A DNA stretch of 64,000 bases from an uncultured bacterium (GTDB lineage Bacteria; Verrucomicrobiota; Lentisphaeria; Victivallales; UBA1829). The notes under the pieces were generated by a model. The model saw nothing but the letters and a program-made list of their open reading frames with translations, did not search any database and was not told where the DNA came from. The position numbers and the translations under genes are program-made. Positions 24,065-35,639 of the stretch are shown one piece after another (position 1 is the stretch's first letter; each line of letters starts with the position of its first letter). The stretch lies in contig CACZEK010000011.1 of the NCBI GenBank assembly GCA_902780135.1, positions 23,567 to 87,566 of the forward strand, in the 5' to 3' direction.

Positions 24065-25800
24065 TTATATTTCTTACGGAAATCGTCGTCGGCAGGAGAA
24101 TCCGCGTAGTTTTCCGCGATGGATCGCAGCAGGATCTCCGTGTCCGCCATGTGCTCGCCCAGCTTGCACGCGATGTCCTGCACCGTCGCCAGGTTCTTCC
24201 GGATGACCTCGCGCGCCTGCGCGGCGATCTCCTCGCGGCGGAACTCCGTGCGCGTCACGTCGAACATCATCGCGCCGACGACCTGCCCCGGGTCGATGTT
24301 GAAGATATAGAGGCTCAGGAGCCGCCCGTTCACGTGGATCGTGTCGCGCGACAGCTCCTCCTTCGTGGTCAGGACCTCGCGGAAGAGGTCGGTGAAGCTG
24401 ATGAACGTGTCGAGCGCGGCGCCCGCCATGCCGGGGAGCACGCTCCAGACGTCCAGCGCGGATTCGCCGCAGAGCTCCGCGAACCTGTGGTTGGACTCGA
24501 TGAGCGTGAGGCTCTGGTCCACGATCACGACCGCGGCGGGGATGCACCGCAGGATGGCGTTGGATTTCTTCTGCGCCAGCTTCCGCATGTAGGACACGCA
24601 CATGTTCGGCTCCGCCTTGCCCGCGATCAGCGCCTTGGCGAAGTTGATGCAGGTGTTGTAGCCGCACCCGCCGCAGTTCAGTTCGTCTTCCTTGTCCTTC
24701 TTGCCCACGCGGAGCAGCGCCTGGCGGATCTCGTGAAGCGTGACGTCGTTCCCCGCAGCGGGCGCTTCCTTGTAGTCCAGGTCCAGCGCCACGCCCGGCT
24801 CCCGGTCGCCAACCGTCTCCGGCACGTCCGCCATCCGCAGGATGCGGAGGCGTTCCATGAGCCCCGGCGCGCCGTGTTCCGTGCCCGGCCCGTGGACGCA
24901 GCCGCCCTGGCAGGCGAGCGTTTCGAGGAAGACCGGTTCGCGGATGTCGCGCGGATGAAGCCCTTCCAGCGTGAGGCGGAGGCTGTCAAGCCCGGTCACC
25001 GCGACATATTTCACATGGCCGCAGCCCGGATGCAGTTTGATCGTATCGTTCATGCCGCCCTCGATCGGGTACAGCGTGCCTTCGCGCGCCGCCTGCGGCA
25101 CGAAGACGTCCTCGCCGGTCGTCTCCACGCGCCACGGGTCGATCTGCATGCTGCGGAACCACTGGCGCAGGCGGGAGAACAGCATCGCCAGCGAGATCAG
25201 GTCGCCGTGCCGGTCGGATTCGTTCTTCTTCGCGATGCACGGACCGATGAACACCACTTTCGCGTTCTCGCCGAATTCCTTCTTCAATATCTTCGCGTGG
25301 GTCAGCGCGGGCGACAGCACCTTCGTGATGCACGGCGCGAACTCCGGCATGTACTTGCAGATGAAATCGTCGACCACGGGGCACGCGGACGAGATCTTCA
25401 GGCCGCTTTTGAAATTCTTCAGCTCCAGCGCGAGCGCGTCGGAAACCGCCTGCGCGCCGATCGCCGTCTCGCCGACTCCGGCGAATCCGAGCTTCTTCAG
25501 GGACGCGATCATGTTCTTCGCGGGAAGCCCCTTGAACTCGCTCACCCACGAGGGCGCCAGGGAGACGTAGACGGGATCCGGCCCGAGGATGAGCTGACGG
25601 GCGCGCGTCATGTCGTCGCGGATCTTCTTCGCATGGACGGGGCAGACCTCCACGCAGCCGCCGCACGCGATGCAGAGTTCGGGCATGACGGAGGCATGCC
25701 CCTCCTCGACCTTGATCGCTTTCACGGGGCAGCGCCGGACGCATTTGAAGCAGTCCTGGCACTCGGCGTCGGCGGTAAAAACCGGATATCCCTGGTTCAT
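24061..25800 (-). CDS. Sensory (group C) [FeFe] hydrogenase with PAS domain
   Basis: 579 residues. Two N-terminal [4Fe-4S] motifs (Cys14/17/20/24 and Cys43/46/49/53) precede an H-cluster domain with L1 SSACPVV (137-143), L2 GPCIAKKNE (186-194) and L3 ACQGGC (296-301). In L1 the proton-relay Cys is Ala139, the substitution described for slow, sensor-type enzymes such as Thermotoga HydS. A CGGCGYNTC cluster motif (376-384, plus Cys401) and a PAS domain (about 412-520) follow, then a helical tail. Lacking the relay Cys and having PAS, it is a probable H2 or redox sensor rather than a bulk catalyst. It is coupled to the PP2C gene. Confidence 0.9.
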   Translation of the reverse strand: MNQGYPVFTADAECQDCFKCVRRCPVKAIKVEEGHASVMPELCIACGGCVEVCPVHAKKIRDDMTRARQLILGPDPVYVSLAPSWVSEFKGLPAKNMIASLKKLGFAGVGETAIGAQAVSDALALELKNFKSGLKISSACPVVDDFICKYMPEFAPCITKVLSPALTHAKILKKEFGENAKVVFIGPCIAKKNESDRHGDLISLAMLFSRLRQWFRSMQIDPWRVETTGEDVFVPQAAREGTLYPIEGGMNDTIKLHPGCGHVKYVAVTGLDSLRLTLEGLHPRDIREPVFLETLACQGGCVHGPGTEHGAPGLMERLRILRMADVPETVGDREPGVALDLDYKEAPAAGNDVTLHEIRQALLRVGKKDKEDELNCGGCGYNTCINFAKALIAGKAEPNMCVSYMRKLAQKKSNAILRCIPAAVVIVDQSLTLIESNHRFAELCGESALDVWSVLPGMAGAALDTFISFTDLFREVLTTKEELSRDTIHVNGRLLSLYIFNIDPGQVVGAMMFDVTRTEFRREEIAAQAREVIRKNLATVQDIACKLGEHMADTEILLRSIAENYADSPADDDFRKKYK

Positions 25801-25812
25801 AGTCTTGTTCCG

Positions 25813-26064
25813 TTATTGTTGTTTCGCGAGGAATTCGCGGTTCAGGATGTCGATCAGGGCTTCCTTGCTCACATGGCTGTAAGTCGTATCGTCGATGATG
25901 ATGTTCGGCCCCTCGGAGCAGATGCCCGCGCAGCAGCGGCCGGAAAGAAGCACGTCCGCCTGCAGGTTGTTCGATTTCAGGAAATCCTCGATCACGCGGA
26001 GATTTTCCTCGTTGCCGCGGGCAAAGCAGCTGCTTCCCATACAAATGACGATCTTGCGTTTCAT
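25813..26064 (-). CDS. Thioredoxin-like [2Fe-2S] ferredoxin
   Basis: 83 residues. Four cysteines fit the thioredoxin-like ferredoxin pattern: Cys8 and Cys13 in VICMGSSCFARG, and Cys44/45 and Cys49 in GRCCAGICSEGP. It is likely an electron carrier for the hydrogenases encoded downstream. First gene of the operon, with GGAG 7 nt before the ATG and 12 bp before the sensory hydrogenase. Similar small proteins are annotated as NADH-dependent hydrogenase small subunits. Confidence 0.85.
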   Translation of the reverse strand: MKRKIVICMGSSCFARGNEENLRVIEDFLKSNNLQADVLLSGRCCAGICSEGPNIIIDDTTYSHVSKEALIDILNREFLAKQQ

Positions 26065-26148
26065 GAACGGCTCCAGTTATGCAGTGGAATAAAAGTAGAC
26101 GGTTAGAAAACGAGTCGAAAACGGGCGTCGTCGAGGGGCGGCGGCTGT

Positions 26149-26202
26149 ATTCGATATTTTTTTATCGAATATATAATTTACCCCATTTTTCCGTTTTTTC
26201 AA
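26149..26202 (-). promoter_or_regulatory. Candidate promoter and palindromic operator of the hydrogen operon
   Basis: A perfect inverted repeat ATTCGATA-N6-TATCGAAT spans 26149-26170, about 80 bp upstream of the first operon gene. On the minus strand TTGAAA (26202-26197), 16 bp, TAAATT (26180-26175) places a start site inside the palindrome. The spacer is all T. The -10 is weak; the palindrome is exact. It does not match a Rex consensus. Confidence 0.5.
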
Positions 26203-26427
26203 ATCGTTTTCCGGAAAAATACTTAAAAACTAACGATTTTTTATCCCCGACACGCCGCCGCGTTCTATTCTTTTCAGAAATCTGATAATTCAGCCAATTC
26301 CGCAGCAAAAAACAAACCGGAAAAAAACATGAAGGAGTCTGGACGGTTTCGACCCCGGCGGCCGCCAAAAGGACCGGACCGCGGGATGTGCGGCGGTCTT
26401 TCCCGGCGCATGGGACGCCCTGCCCTG

Positions 26428-26455
26428 AAAAAAACGGCAAACGGGGCAGAGCCGT
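26428..26455 (-). terminator. Candidate terminator of the CDF gene
   Basis: Minus strand ACGGC/GCCGT stem with a 12-nt loop, then seven T. It starts 28 bp past the CDF stop. The stem is only 5 bp. Confidence 0.45.
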
Positions 26456-26482
26456 GCGGGACGGGAATCCTGTTGAACAAAA

Positions 26483-27427
26483 TCAGGACTGAAACGGCAG
26501 GTCGGGCTGGTCCGAGTTCTTTGACGAGGCGGATTTGGAGCGCGAGGGAGACGGCGGTTCCAGGTGGACCACCACGTCGACGATGTTCAGGTCGGAACTC
26601 ACGAGCAGGTCGCGGACCTGGTGGGACAGGTCGTGTCCCTCGCGGACGGTCATGTCGGGGTCGACGATGATGTGGATGTCCGCCCAGATCGCGCCGCCGG
26701 CGTTGCGGGTGCGGAGCGCGTGCGCGCCGAGGACGCCGGAAAGCGAAGTGGCGAGGCGGTAAATCTTCGCCTGGTCCTCGCGGGAGACGCCCGCCTCGGA
26801 AAGCTCCTGGAGCGTTGGCCGGACGATGGTCCAGGCGGCATAAAGGACGAAAAATGAGACGAGGATGGCGCCGACGGGGTCGACGAAATGCAGTTTCGGG
26901 AAGAAGTAGGCAAGCGCGATGGCAATGGCGGCGGGGATCGAGCTGAGGGCGTCGCTGCGGTGATGCCAGGCGTTTGCCTCCATCGCGGTCGAATGCACGG
27001 CGCGGGCTTTCGCGCGGGTCCAGTGGAACAGGATCTCCTTGGATATGATGGAGAATACGGCGATCACGAACGCGAATCCGGCGGGGCCGTGCTCCGATCC
27101 GTGGCGAAGCGTGCCGACGGCGTCCCAGGCGAGGCCGACCGCCACGGCGGCAAGCGCGATGCCGATGAACGCCGAAACGAGCGTTTCGATGCGGCCGTGT
27201 CCGTACGGATGCTGCCGGTCCGGCGGCGCAGACCAGTATTTCACGCCGAAGATCACCGCCAGGTCGGTCACGAGGTCGGACAGGCTGTGCACGGCGTCGG
27301 CGAGCAGCGCCTGGCTGTAGAAAAACCAGCCGCCCGCCGCCTTGGCGAACACCAGGACCAGGTTCAGCGTCATTCCGACGACCGTGACGAATTGCACGGT
27401 GCGGACCGTTTGCAGGTTTTTATTCAT
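26483..27427 (-). CDS. Cation diffusion facilitator family transporter
   Basis: 314 residues. Six membrane helices are expected. The metal-site motifs are ADAVHSLSDLVTD in helix 2 and AWHHRSDALSSIP in helix 5, with HPYGHGRIET between helices 2 and 3. A cytoplasmic C-terminal ferredoxin-like domain contains ADIHIIVDPDMTVREGHDL. Members export Zn, Fe, Mn or Co by H+ antiport; the HxxxD at both sites suits Zn/Fe (FieF/CzcD-like). The C-terminus is Ser/Pro-rich. Transcribed alone, divergent from the hybrid kinase. Confidence 0.92.
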   Translation of the reverse strand: MNKNLQTVRTVQFVTVVGMTLNLVLVFAKAAGGWFFYSQALLADAVHSLSDLVTDLAVIFGVKYWSAPPDRQHPYGHGRIETLVSAFIGIALAAVAVGLAWDAVGTLRHGSEHGPAGFAFVIAVFSIISKEILFHWTRAKARAVHSTAMEANAWHHRSDALSSIPAAIAIALAYFFPKLHFVDPVGAILVSFFVLYAAWTIVRPTLQELSEAGVSREDQAKIYRLATSLSGVLGAHALRTRNAGGAIWADIHIIVDPDMTVREGHDLSHQVRDLLVSSDLNIVDVVVHLEPPSPSRSKSASSKNSDQPDLPFQS

Positions 27428-27594
27428 GATGGTATGCCGTCCCGGCGGGCATGCGCCGGCGGGCGCCGGATATGCGGCGTCTTTTGTGGATAGATTCTTT
27501 TTTGAAGCGAAATCCCGTTTCCGTCCTGGATCGGAGGAAGCGGGACAAAACCGTGTGTGTGCAGGGATGGATGTGCAGGAAAGAATGAAAGAAA

Positions 27595-27622
27595 ACTATA
27601 ACACGAAAAACGGAAAATGCAA
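27595..27622 (-). promoter_or_regulatory. CDF gene promoter
   Basis: Minus strand TTGCAT (27622-27617), 16-bp spacer, TATAGT (27600-27595). Confidence 0.6.
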
Positions 27623-27659
27623 GAAGGGAAGGAAAAAATATTTTTTTCTTTCTGTCGGC

Positions 27660-27687
27660 TTGCATTCTGATTTTTTTGTTGTAGATT
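27660..27687 (+). promoter_or_regulatory. Hybrid kinase promoter candidate
   Basis: Plus strand TTGCAT (27660-27665), 16-bp spacer, TAGATT (27682-27687), 84 bp before the kinase start codon. Confidence 0.45.
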
Positions 27688-27771
27688 ATTGTTGAATGAA
27701 ACAGACAATCCGCTTTTCGCGCGTTTTATTCCGAACGCGCCCGAATTCAGCCGAAACAGTGAGGTAGCAAC

Positions 27772-31539
<3,768 letters not shown>

Positions 31540-31585
31540 CAATTGTCCGCCGCGCGACAAAAAACGCCGTTCGGGCTTTTTCCAT

Positions 31586-31613
31586 TTGACTTTCCGCATT
31601 TTCGTGGTATAGT
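31586..31613 (+). promoter_or_regulatory. Promoter of the thioredoxin-fold gene
   Basis: TTGACT (31586-31591), 16-bp spacer, TATAGT (31608-31613), 47 bp before the ATG. One of the best promoter matches in the window. Confidence 0.7.
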
Positions 31614-31660
31614 TAAGGGAAAAAATGCAAATCCCGGACCCCAACAGAAAGGAGTGAGCC

Positions 31661-32509
31661 ATGAAATATCTTTTCGCCCTTTGCTGCTTCCTGACGACAG
31701 CCCTGCTCTTCCCCGGCCTCAACGCGGGGGAATGGCATACCGATTTCGAAAAGGCGAAAGCCGAATCCATGCGGACCAAACGTCCGATCTACATCCTGTT
31801 CACGAACTCGGACGCGGCCCCCAGCCTCAGCCTTGACCGTGCCATCTTCCGCGAGAAGAAATTCCTGGATTACGCCGAGAAGAACCTCGTGCTCATGAAG
31901 GCGGATTTCCCCGTCGCCATCCATCTCCAGCCGAAGAGCCTCTCGCAGCAGAACGCCCAGCTCCGCGCGAAGTACCGCATCTCCATCCTGCCGACCGCGC
32001 TCCTGCTGGACGCAAACGGGGAGATCTACATCGATTTCATCAAGGCGGACGGCAGCCCGGAAAGGCACCGCCGCAAGATCAACGAGATCATGGATTTCAA
32101 CGCGCCGAAGCGCTATGCCGAATACCTCGACGGATTCGTGAAGAAGTACACGGCGCCGGAGCCGCCCGCCGAAGCAAAGCCGGAGGCGAAAAAGACGGCG
32201 AAATCCGACGCGAAGAAGCCCGCGAAAAAAACGGATAAAAAGCCCGCGCAGAAAAAGCCGGACGGCGACGCCGTTTCCACGGACACCAGCATCCCCGAGG
32301 AAAATGCGGGCAAGCCGCTGGTCCCGCTCGATCCCGAAGGCAATTTCCAGGACTGGCTGAAGTCCAGGCTCGCGGAAGAAGCGGTCGCGGAAGAGAAGGA
32401 AGCGGAGGAGATCAAGGAAATCGTCGAGGAAAAGAAGGAAGCCATCGAGGAAGCCGCCGAGACGACGCCCGCGGAAGAAAAGCCGCAGGAGGCTCCCGCG
32501 CAACAATAA
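31661..32509 (+). CDS. Exported thioredoxin-fold protein lacking the CxxC pair
   Basis: 282 residues with a signal peptide (about 1-22, cleavage near LNAG). Residues 25-150 look like a thioredoxin_7-type domain: WHTDFEKAKAESMRTKRPIYILF at the first strand, ILPTALLLDANGEI with the cis-Pro loop. Where CxxC is expected there is FTNSDAAPS, so it is not a dithiol oxidoreductase. A Lys/Ala/Pro-rich linker (about 165-205) and a Glu-rich helix (about 235-282) follow. Perhaps a periplasmic chaperone-like or structural protein; function unknown. AAAGGAG lies before the ATG. Monocistronic between a clear promoter and terminator. Confidence 0.8.
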   Translation: MKYLFALCCFLTTALLFPGLNAGEWHTDFEKAKAESMRTKRPIYILFTNSDAAPSLSLDRAIFREKKFLDYAEKNLVLMKADFPVAIHLQPKSLSQQNAQLRAKYRISILPTALLLDANGEIYIDFIKADGSPERHRRKINEIMDFNAPKRYAEYLDGFVKKYTAPEPPAEAKPEAKKTAKSDAKKPAKKTDKKPAQKKPDGDAVSTDTSIPEENAGKPLVPLDPEGNFQDWLKSRLAEEAVAEEKEAEEIKEIVEEKKEAIEEAAETTPAEEKPQEAPAQQ

Positions 32510-32533
32510 GCCGCTCCTTCACATCAGACAGGC

Positions 32534-32575
32534 AAAAATCCCGTGCCGTTCATCGCGGCACGGGATTGTTTTTTT
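32534..32575. terminator. Bidirectional terminator between thioredoxin-fold and GH39 genes
   Basis: A 12-bp perfect stem AATCCCGTGCCG/CGGCACGGGATT with a 7-nt loop, followed on the plus strand by G and seven T, and on the minus strand by five T. The flanking genes converge on it. Confidence 0.9.
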
Positions 32576-32632
32576 GGGGAAGCTCCGCGTCCGGCGGAAC
32601 CGGACGCGTTTTCCGGGGAGGAACGGTCCTCC

Positions 32633-34315
32633 TCACTTCAGCGGGACCAGCTCCACGAAGAAGACGTCGTTCTGCTTCATGTCCAGGCCGAGCTGGAATT
32701 CCTCGCCCTTCATGACCGTGACCTGAGCCCGGTACATGGGGCGGAGCTGCGAAACGCGCGTCAGGCGCGCGATCTCCTCGCGGCTGATGTCCGTCTTCGC
32801 GCCGTCCTCCTCCAGCCACGCGGAATACGCGTCGCCCGCCCGGTAGCCGATGCGGGTCACGCGCAGGTCGTATTCGCCCGCCTTGAGCCCGGCGATGCGG
32901 AGGAGCGCATGGCCTTTGTCTTTGGCGGGATGCGGATCGAAGAACGTGTCCTGGTTGCTGACCTTTCCGCCCTGCGTGGGGTGGCTGAGGTCCCAGAAGA
33001 GCGCCTGCACGCCGCCCTTCGCGTCCTTGCAGACGTACGACGACGCGTCGCTGGAAACGAGCTCCGTCGGGCCGAGCGCGGCGAGGCACTGGTACGCGCG
33101 GTAGGCGGCCTTCGGGATGCTCTGGAACGTCAGGAGGCCGAACCCGCCGTGGAACGGACGCGGCGCGGGGCCGCATTCCTCGAAGATGTCGGTGAACGTC
33201 CACAGGCTCATGCACGCCATCTTTTCGGTGTTGCGGAGCTGTTCCAGGATGAACGGCGCGGCGAAATAGGAGTCGTGCACCGGGTCGACGGGGGACGGCG
33301 AGGCGTGCCACTCGGTGATGTAGACCGGGACGTCGCAGCGGAGGTTTTTGCGGATGTCCTCCAGCTTTTTGTTGAAGCAGTCGGCGACATGCCGGAGGTT
33401 CTTCATCAGGTAGATGTAATTGCCGCCGAACCGGTCGACCTTCGGCAGAGCCGGGTTCTCCGGGTCGAAGCCGTACTGGTGGAACGAGATGAAATCCAGC
33501 GGCAGGCGGTTTTTGCGGCAGTAGCGCACGAGGGGGGCGATGAAGTCGAGCCCGGCGCCGGAGGGACCGCCGACCGGATACGCCTTGTTCACGGACTTGA
33601 CCGCGCGGGCGGTGTGCTTGTACAGCTCAAGGTAGGCGTCGAGCATGGTGGTCTTTTTGCCGGGGTCCCAGAAGACGTCCAGATCCGGTTCGTTCCACAC
33701 CTCGAACCGCCAGGTCTTCACCTCGTCCTCGCCGTAGCGTTCGGTCCAGTGCCGCACGGCCGCGCGGACGAGGTCCGCCCAGCGTTCGTGCTTCTTCGGC
33801 GGGGTCACGTTCGCCTTCCACCAGAAGATCGTGGTCTTGCCGGAGGCGAGCTTTTCCGGCATGAAGCTGAGTTCGACGAACGGCTTGACGCCGATGGAGA
33901 GCAGGAAATCGAACACGTCGTCGACGTACATGAAATTGTACACCGGATTGCCCGCCTTGTCCTCGCTGTACACGCGCATTTCGTCGTGGAAGAGGCCGTG
34001 CGCGCGGAGATAGCGGAACCCGAGCTCCTTTTTGCATTTCGCAAGCTGTTTGCGCCAGGTGTCGCGCAGCCCCTCGCCGATGCGCCCCGCGCCGACGCAG
34101 TCGCGCCAGACATCGGACCGTTTCCCCTTCACTGCCTTGAGATCCGCCTTGATGACGCGTTCCGGCGCAGTCTCGCCCGGATAGACTTCGGGGACGGCTT
34201 TCTTTGCGGCGGCTTTCTTTGCGGCGGGTTTCTTCGCGGAGGAAGCGGACGAGGTTTTCGCGGCGGTCTTCGCAACGGCTTTCTTCGCGGCGGGGGTCTT
34301 CTTGTTCGAACTCAT
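32633..34315 (-). CDS. Glycoside hydrolase family 39 enzyme with basic Ala/Lys-rich N-terminus
   Basis: 560 residues from the ATG at 34315 (AGGAGA 8 nt upstream); the longer in-frame ATG has no ribosome site. The GH39 barrel is well marked: FRYLRAHGLFHDEM, FEVWNEPD with acid/base Glu209, and YITEWHASPSP with nucleophile Glu335. Family members are beta-xylosidases or alpha-L-iduronidases; the substrate here is open. A beta-sandwich tail completes the protein. Residues about 5-42 are almost all Lys, Ala, Ser, Thr and Pro (AAKKAVAKTAAKTS, KKPAAKKAAAKKA), like a histone H1 tail, and there is no signal peptide. That extension is odd for a glycosidase. Confidence 0.9.
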   Translation of the reverse strand: MSSNKKTPAAKKAVAKTAAKTSSASSAKKPAAKKAAAKKAVPEVYPGETAPERVIKADLKAVKGKRSDVWRDCVGAGRIGEGLRDTWRKQLAKCKKELGFRYLRAHGLFHDEMRVYSEDKAGNPVYNFMYVDDVFDFLLSIGVKPFVELSFMPEKLASGKTTIFWWKANVTPPKKHERWADLVRAAVRHWTERYGEDEVKTWRFEVWNEPDLDVFWDPGKKTTMLDAYLELYKHTARAVKSVNKAYPVGGPSGAGLDFIAPLVRYCRKNRLPLDFISFHQYGFDPENPALPKVDRFGGNYIYLMKNLRHVADCFNKKLEDIRKNLRCDVPVYITEWHASPSPVDPVHDSYFAAPFILEQLRNTEKMACMSLWTFTDIFEECGPAPRPFHGGFGLLTFQSIPKAAYRAYQCLAALGPTELVSSDASSYVCKDAKGGVQALFWDLSHPTQGGKVSNQDTFFDPHPAKDKGHALLRIAGLKAGEYDLRVTRIGYRAGDAYSAWLEEDGAKTDISREEIARLTRVSQLRPMYRAQVTVMKGEEFQLGLDMKQNDVFFVELVPLK

Positions 34316-34497
34316 GGAACGGTTTCTCCTGGTAATCTGTCCGTGCGCCGGGAACTGCGGCGGACTTGGGGTTGATGACATCGGAAACTCTTATGATGCA
34401 AATACAATAGCACGTTCCGGGCGTTTTCCCATACACTTTTTGCAAGAATTCATGTTTTCTTTGAACAAAATCGCCCGCCCGCCGGAGATGCGGATAC

Positions 34498-34529
34498 AAA
34501 AAAGCGGCACAGGGGGGAACCCGTGCCGC
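34498..34529 (-). terminator. Terminator of the envelope operon (mpe-GT9-34554 gene)
   Basis: Minus strand GCGGCAC/GTGCCGC stem with a 12-nt loop, then six T, 25 bp past the stop at 34554. Confidence 0.8.
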
Positions 34530-34553
34530 ATAAACCGGACAGAAACGAACCGG

Positions 34554-35636
34554 TCAGAAGCCTTCAAGCAGGGACTTTTTATCCTTGCCCCCGGCGCGTT
34601 CGCCGGCCTTCTCCGCCGCCTCTTTCGCGCCAAGGGACTCGGGGCCGAGGATGGCGTCGGGATCAAGCGGCTCGTCGAGGAGGGTCCCCTTCGGGTCGCG
34701 CATATCCTCCAGGAACTGGATGTCGCGGATTTCCTCGTAGTCGACGTCCTTGCGCGCCTCGCGGCCGCCGACGACCTTCACGATGCCGGTATCGGGATCG
34801 AACACGAGCCGCGGAGCCTTTTCGTCCTTGATCAGGATCTGGCGGTTTTCCAGCTCGCCGTCGGTGTTGTACTGGTAGTAGGCGTAGACCTTGGTGCTGG
34901 CGGGCAGCAGGACGTTGAGGCGGGACAGGAAGTCGATCTCGCATTTCGGACGGAGATCGGGCCCCAGGTCGTAGCCGATGTGGCGGAGCATGTAGAGATT
35001 CTCCTTGTCCTCAAGCGTGAGGCAGTAGACGTGGGACGCGCCCGTGAAATAGCTCAGGATGCGGTATTCGCGCGTCCGGATCATGCGGGTCTTCTCCTCC
35101 TTCGCGCCGCCCTCGTTCTCCCCGGCGTCCTCGGGCGCGTCGTCGAGCAGAGGCAGGCCGACCGTCCGCGACCAGATCACGTTGCCGCGCACGATGTTGA
35201 AATGCGCCTCCTTGGACTGGTAGGGGGTCGGCATCTGCGGATGGCGCAGGACGGCTTTCACGCTGTAGCGCCCAGTGGAACGCAGATCGTAGTATTTGCT
35301 GAGGTTGAACATGTAGGTCTTCTCGCCGCCGGGAGGCAGGATCACGCCGGTCATGTCGGGAAGCGGAGCGTCCTTCGGCGAACGGATGAAACTCGGGTCG
35401 TTGCGGTCGGACCGGCGGATCTCGAACTGGAGATTGCCCTTGAGGCCGATGTTTTCGCCGAACGCCAGGGGATGCGCGGAGAGATTCCGCATGGCGACGC
35501 GCACGAAAACGGACTCGTACTGGAGATAGTTGACCTGGACGGGCTTGACGACGATCGCCACCTGCGCGCGGACGCACAGCGGGAACAGAAACAAAACAAA
35601 GACTGCCGCGAAAGCATGGCGCAGTTTGAAGAACAT
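34554..35636 (-). CDS. Exported protein of unknown function
   Basis: 360 residues. A signal peptide (about 1-24, ending VRAQ) shows export. I do not recognise a family. Residues 25-150 have alternating strands typical of an Ig-like or macroglobulin-like domain (VNYLQYESVFVRVAMRNLS, GRYSVKAVLRH). A second region (about 185-300) has LSYFTGASHVYCLTLEDKENLYMLRHIG and LVFDPDTGIVKVVGG. The tail is charged and probably disordered. AAAGGAG lies 8 nt before the ATG and only 3 bp separate it from the glycosyltransferase stop, so it is cotranscribed with GT9 and the phosphoesterase and may act in the envelope. Confidence 0.7.
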   Translation of the reverse strand: MFFKLRHAFAAVFVLFLFPLCVRAQVAIVVKPVQVNYLQYESVFVRVAMRNLSAHPLAFGENIGLKGNLQFEIRRSDRNDPSFIRSPKDAPLPDMTGVILPPGGEKTYMFNLSKYYDLRSTGRYSVKAVLRHPQMPTPYQSKEAHFNIVRGNVIWSRTVGLPLLDDAPEDAGENEGGAKEEKTRMIRTREYRILSYFTGASHVYCLTLEDKENLYMLRHIGYDLGPDLRPKCEIDFLSRLNVLLPASTKVYAYYQYNTDGELENRQILIKDEKAPRLVFDPDTGIVKVVGGREARKDVDYEEIRDIQFLEDMRDPKGTLLDEPLDPDAILGPESLGAKEAAEKAGERAGGKDKKSLLEGF

Positions 35637-35639
35637 GGT

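Larger units (their letters stand above)
26065..26482. other. 418-bp gene-free stretch between hydrogen operon and CDF gene
   Basis: Contains the 5' leader, palindrome and probable promoter of the hydrogen operon (26065-26202), an AT-rich stretch to about 26330, and GC-rich DNA with a candidate terminator for the CDF gene (26428-26455). I see no gene and no recognisable small RNA. Confidence 0.6.
27428..27771. other. Divergent intergenic region, CDF gene and hybrid kinase gene
   Basis: 344 bp with no gene. It carries opposed promoter-like elements for the two flanking genes (27595-27622 minus, 27660-27687 plus), which leaves a 168-bp leader on the CDF transcript. I found no riboswitch structure in that leader by eye. 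Confidence 0.55.

Noticed and set aside
26149..26170. Rex (NADH-responsive) binding site
   Set aside because: The arms ATTCGATA do not match the TTGTGAA-type Rex consensus; kept as an unassigned operator.
26240..26480. tmRNA or small RNA gene in the hydrogen/CDF intergenic region
   Set aside because: A short resemblance to the tmRNA 5' start is not followed by a tag frame or the matching 3' acceptor half.
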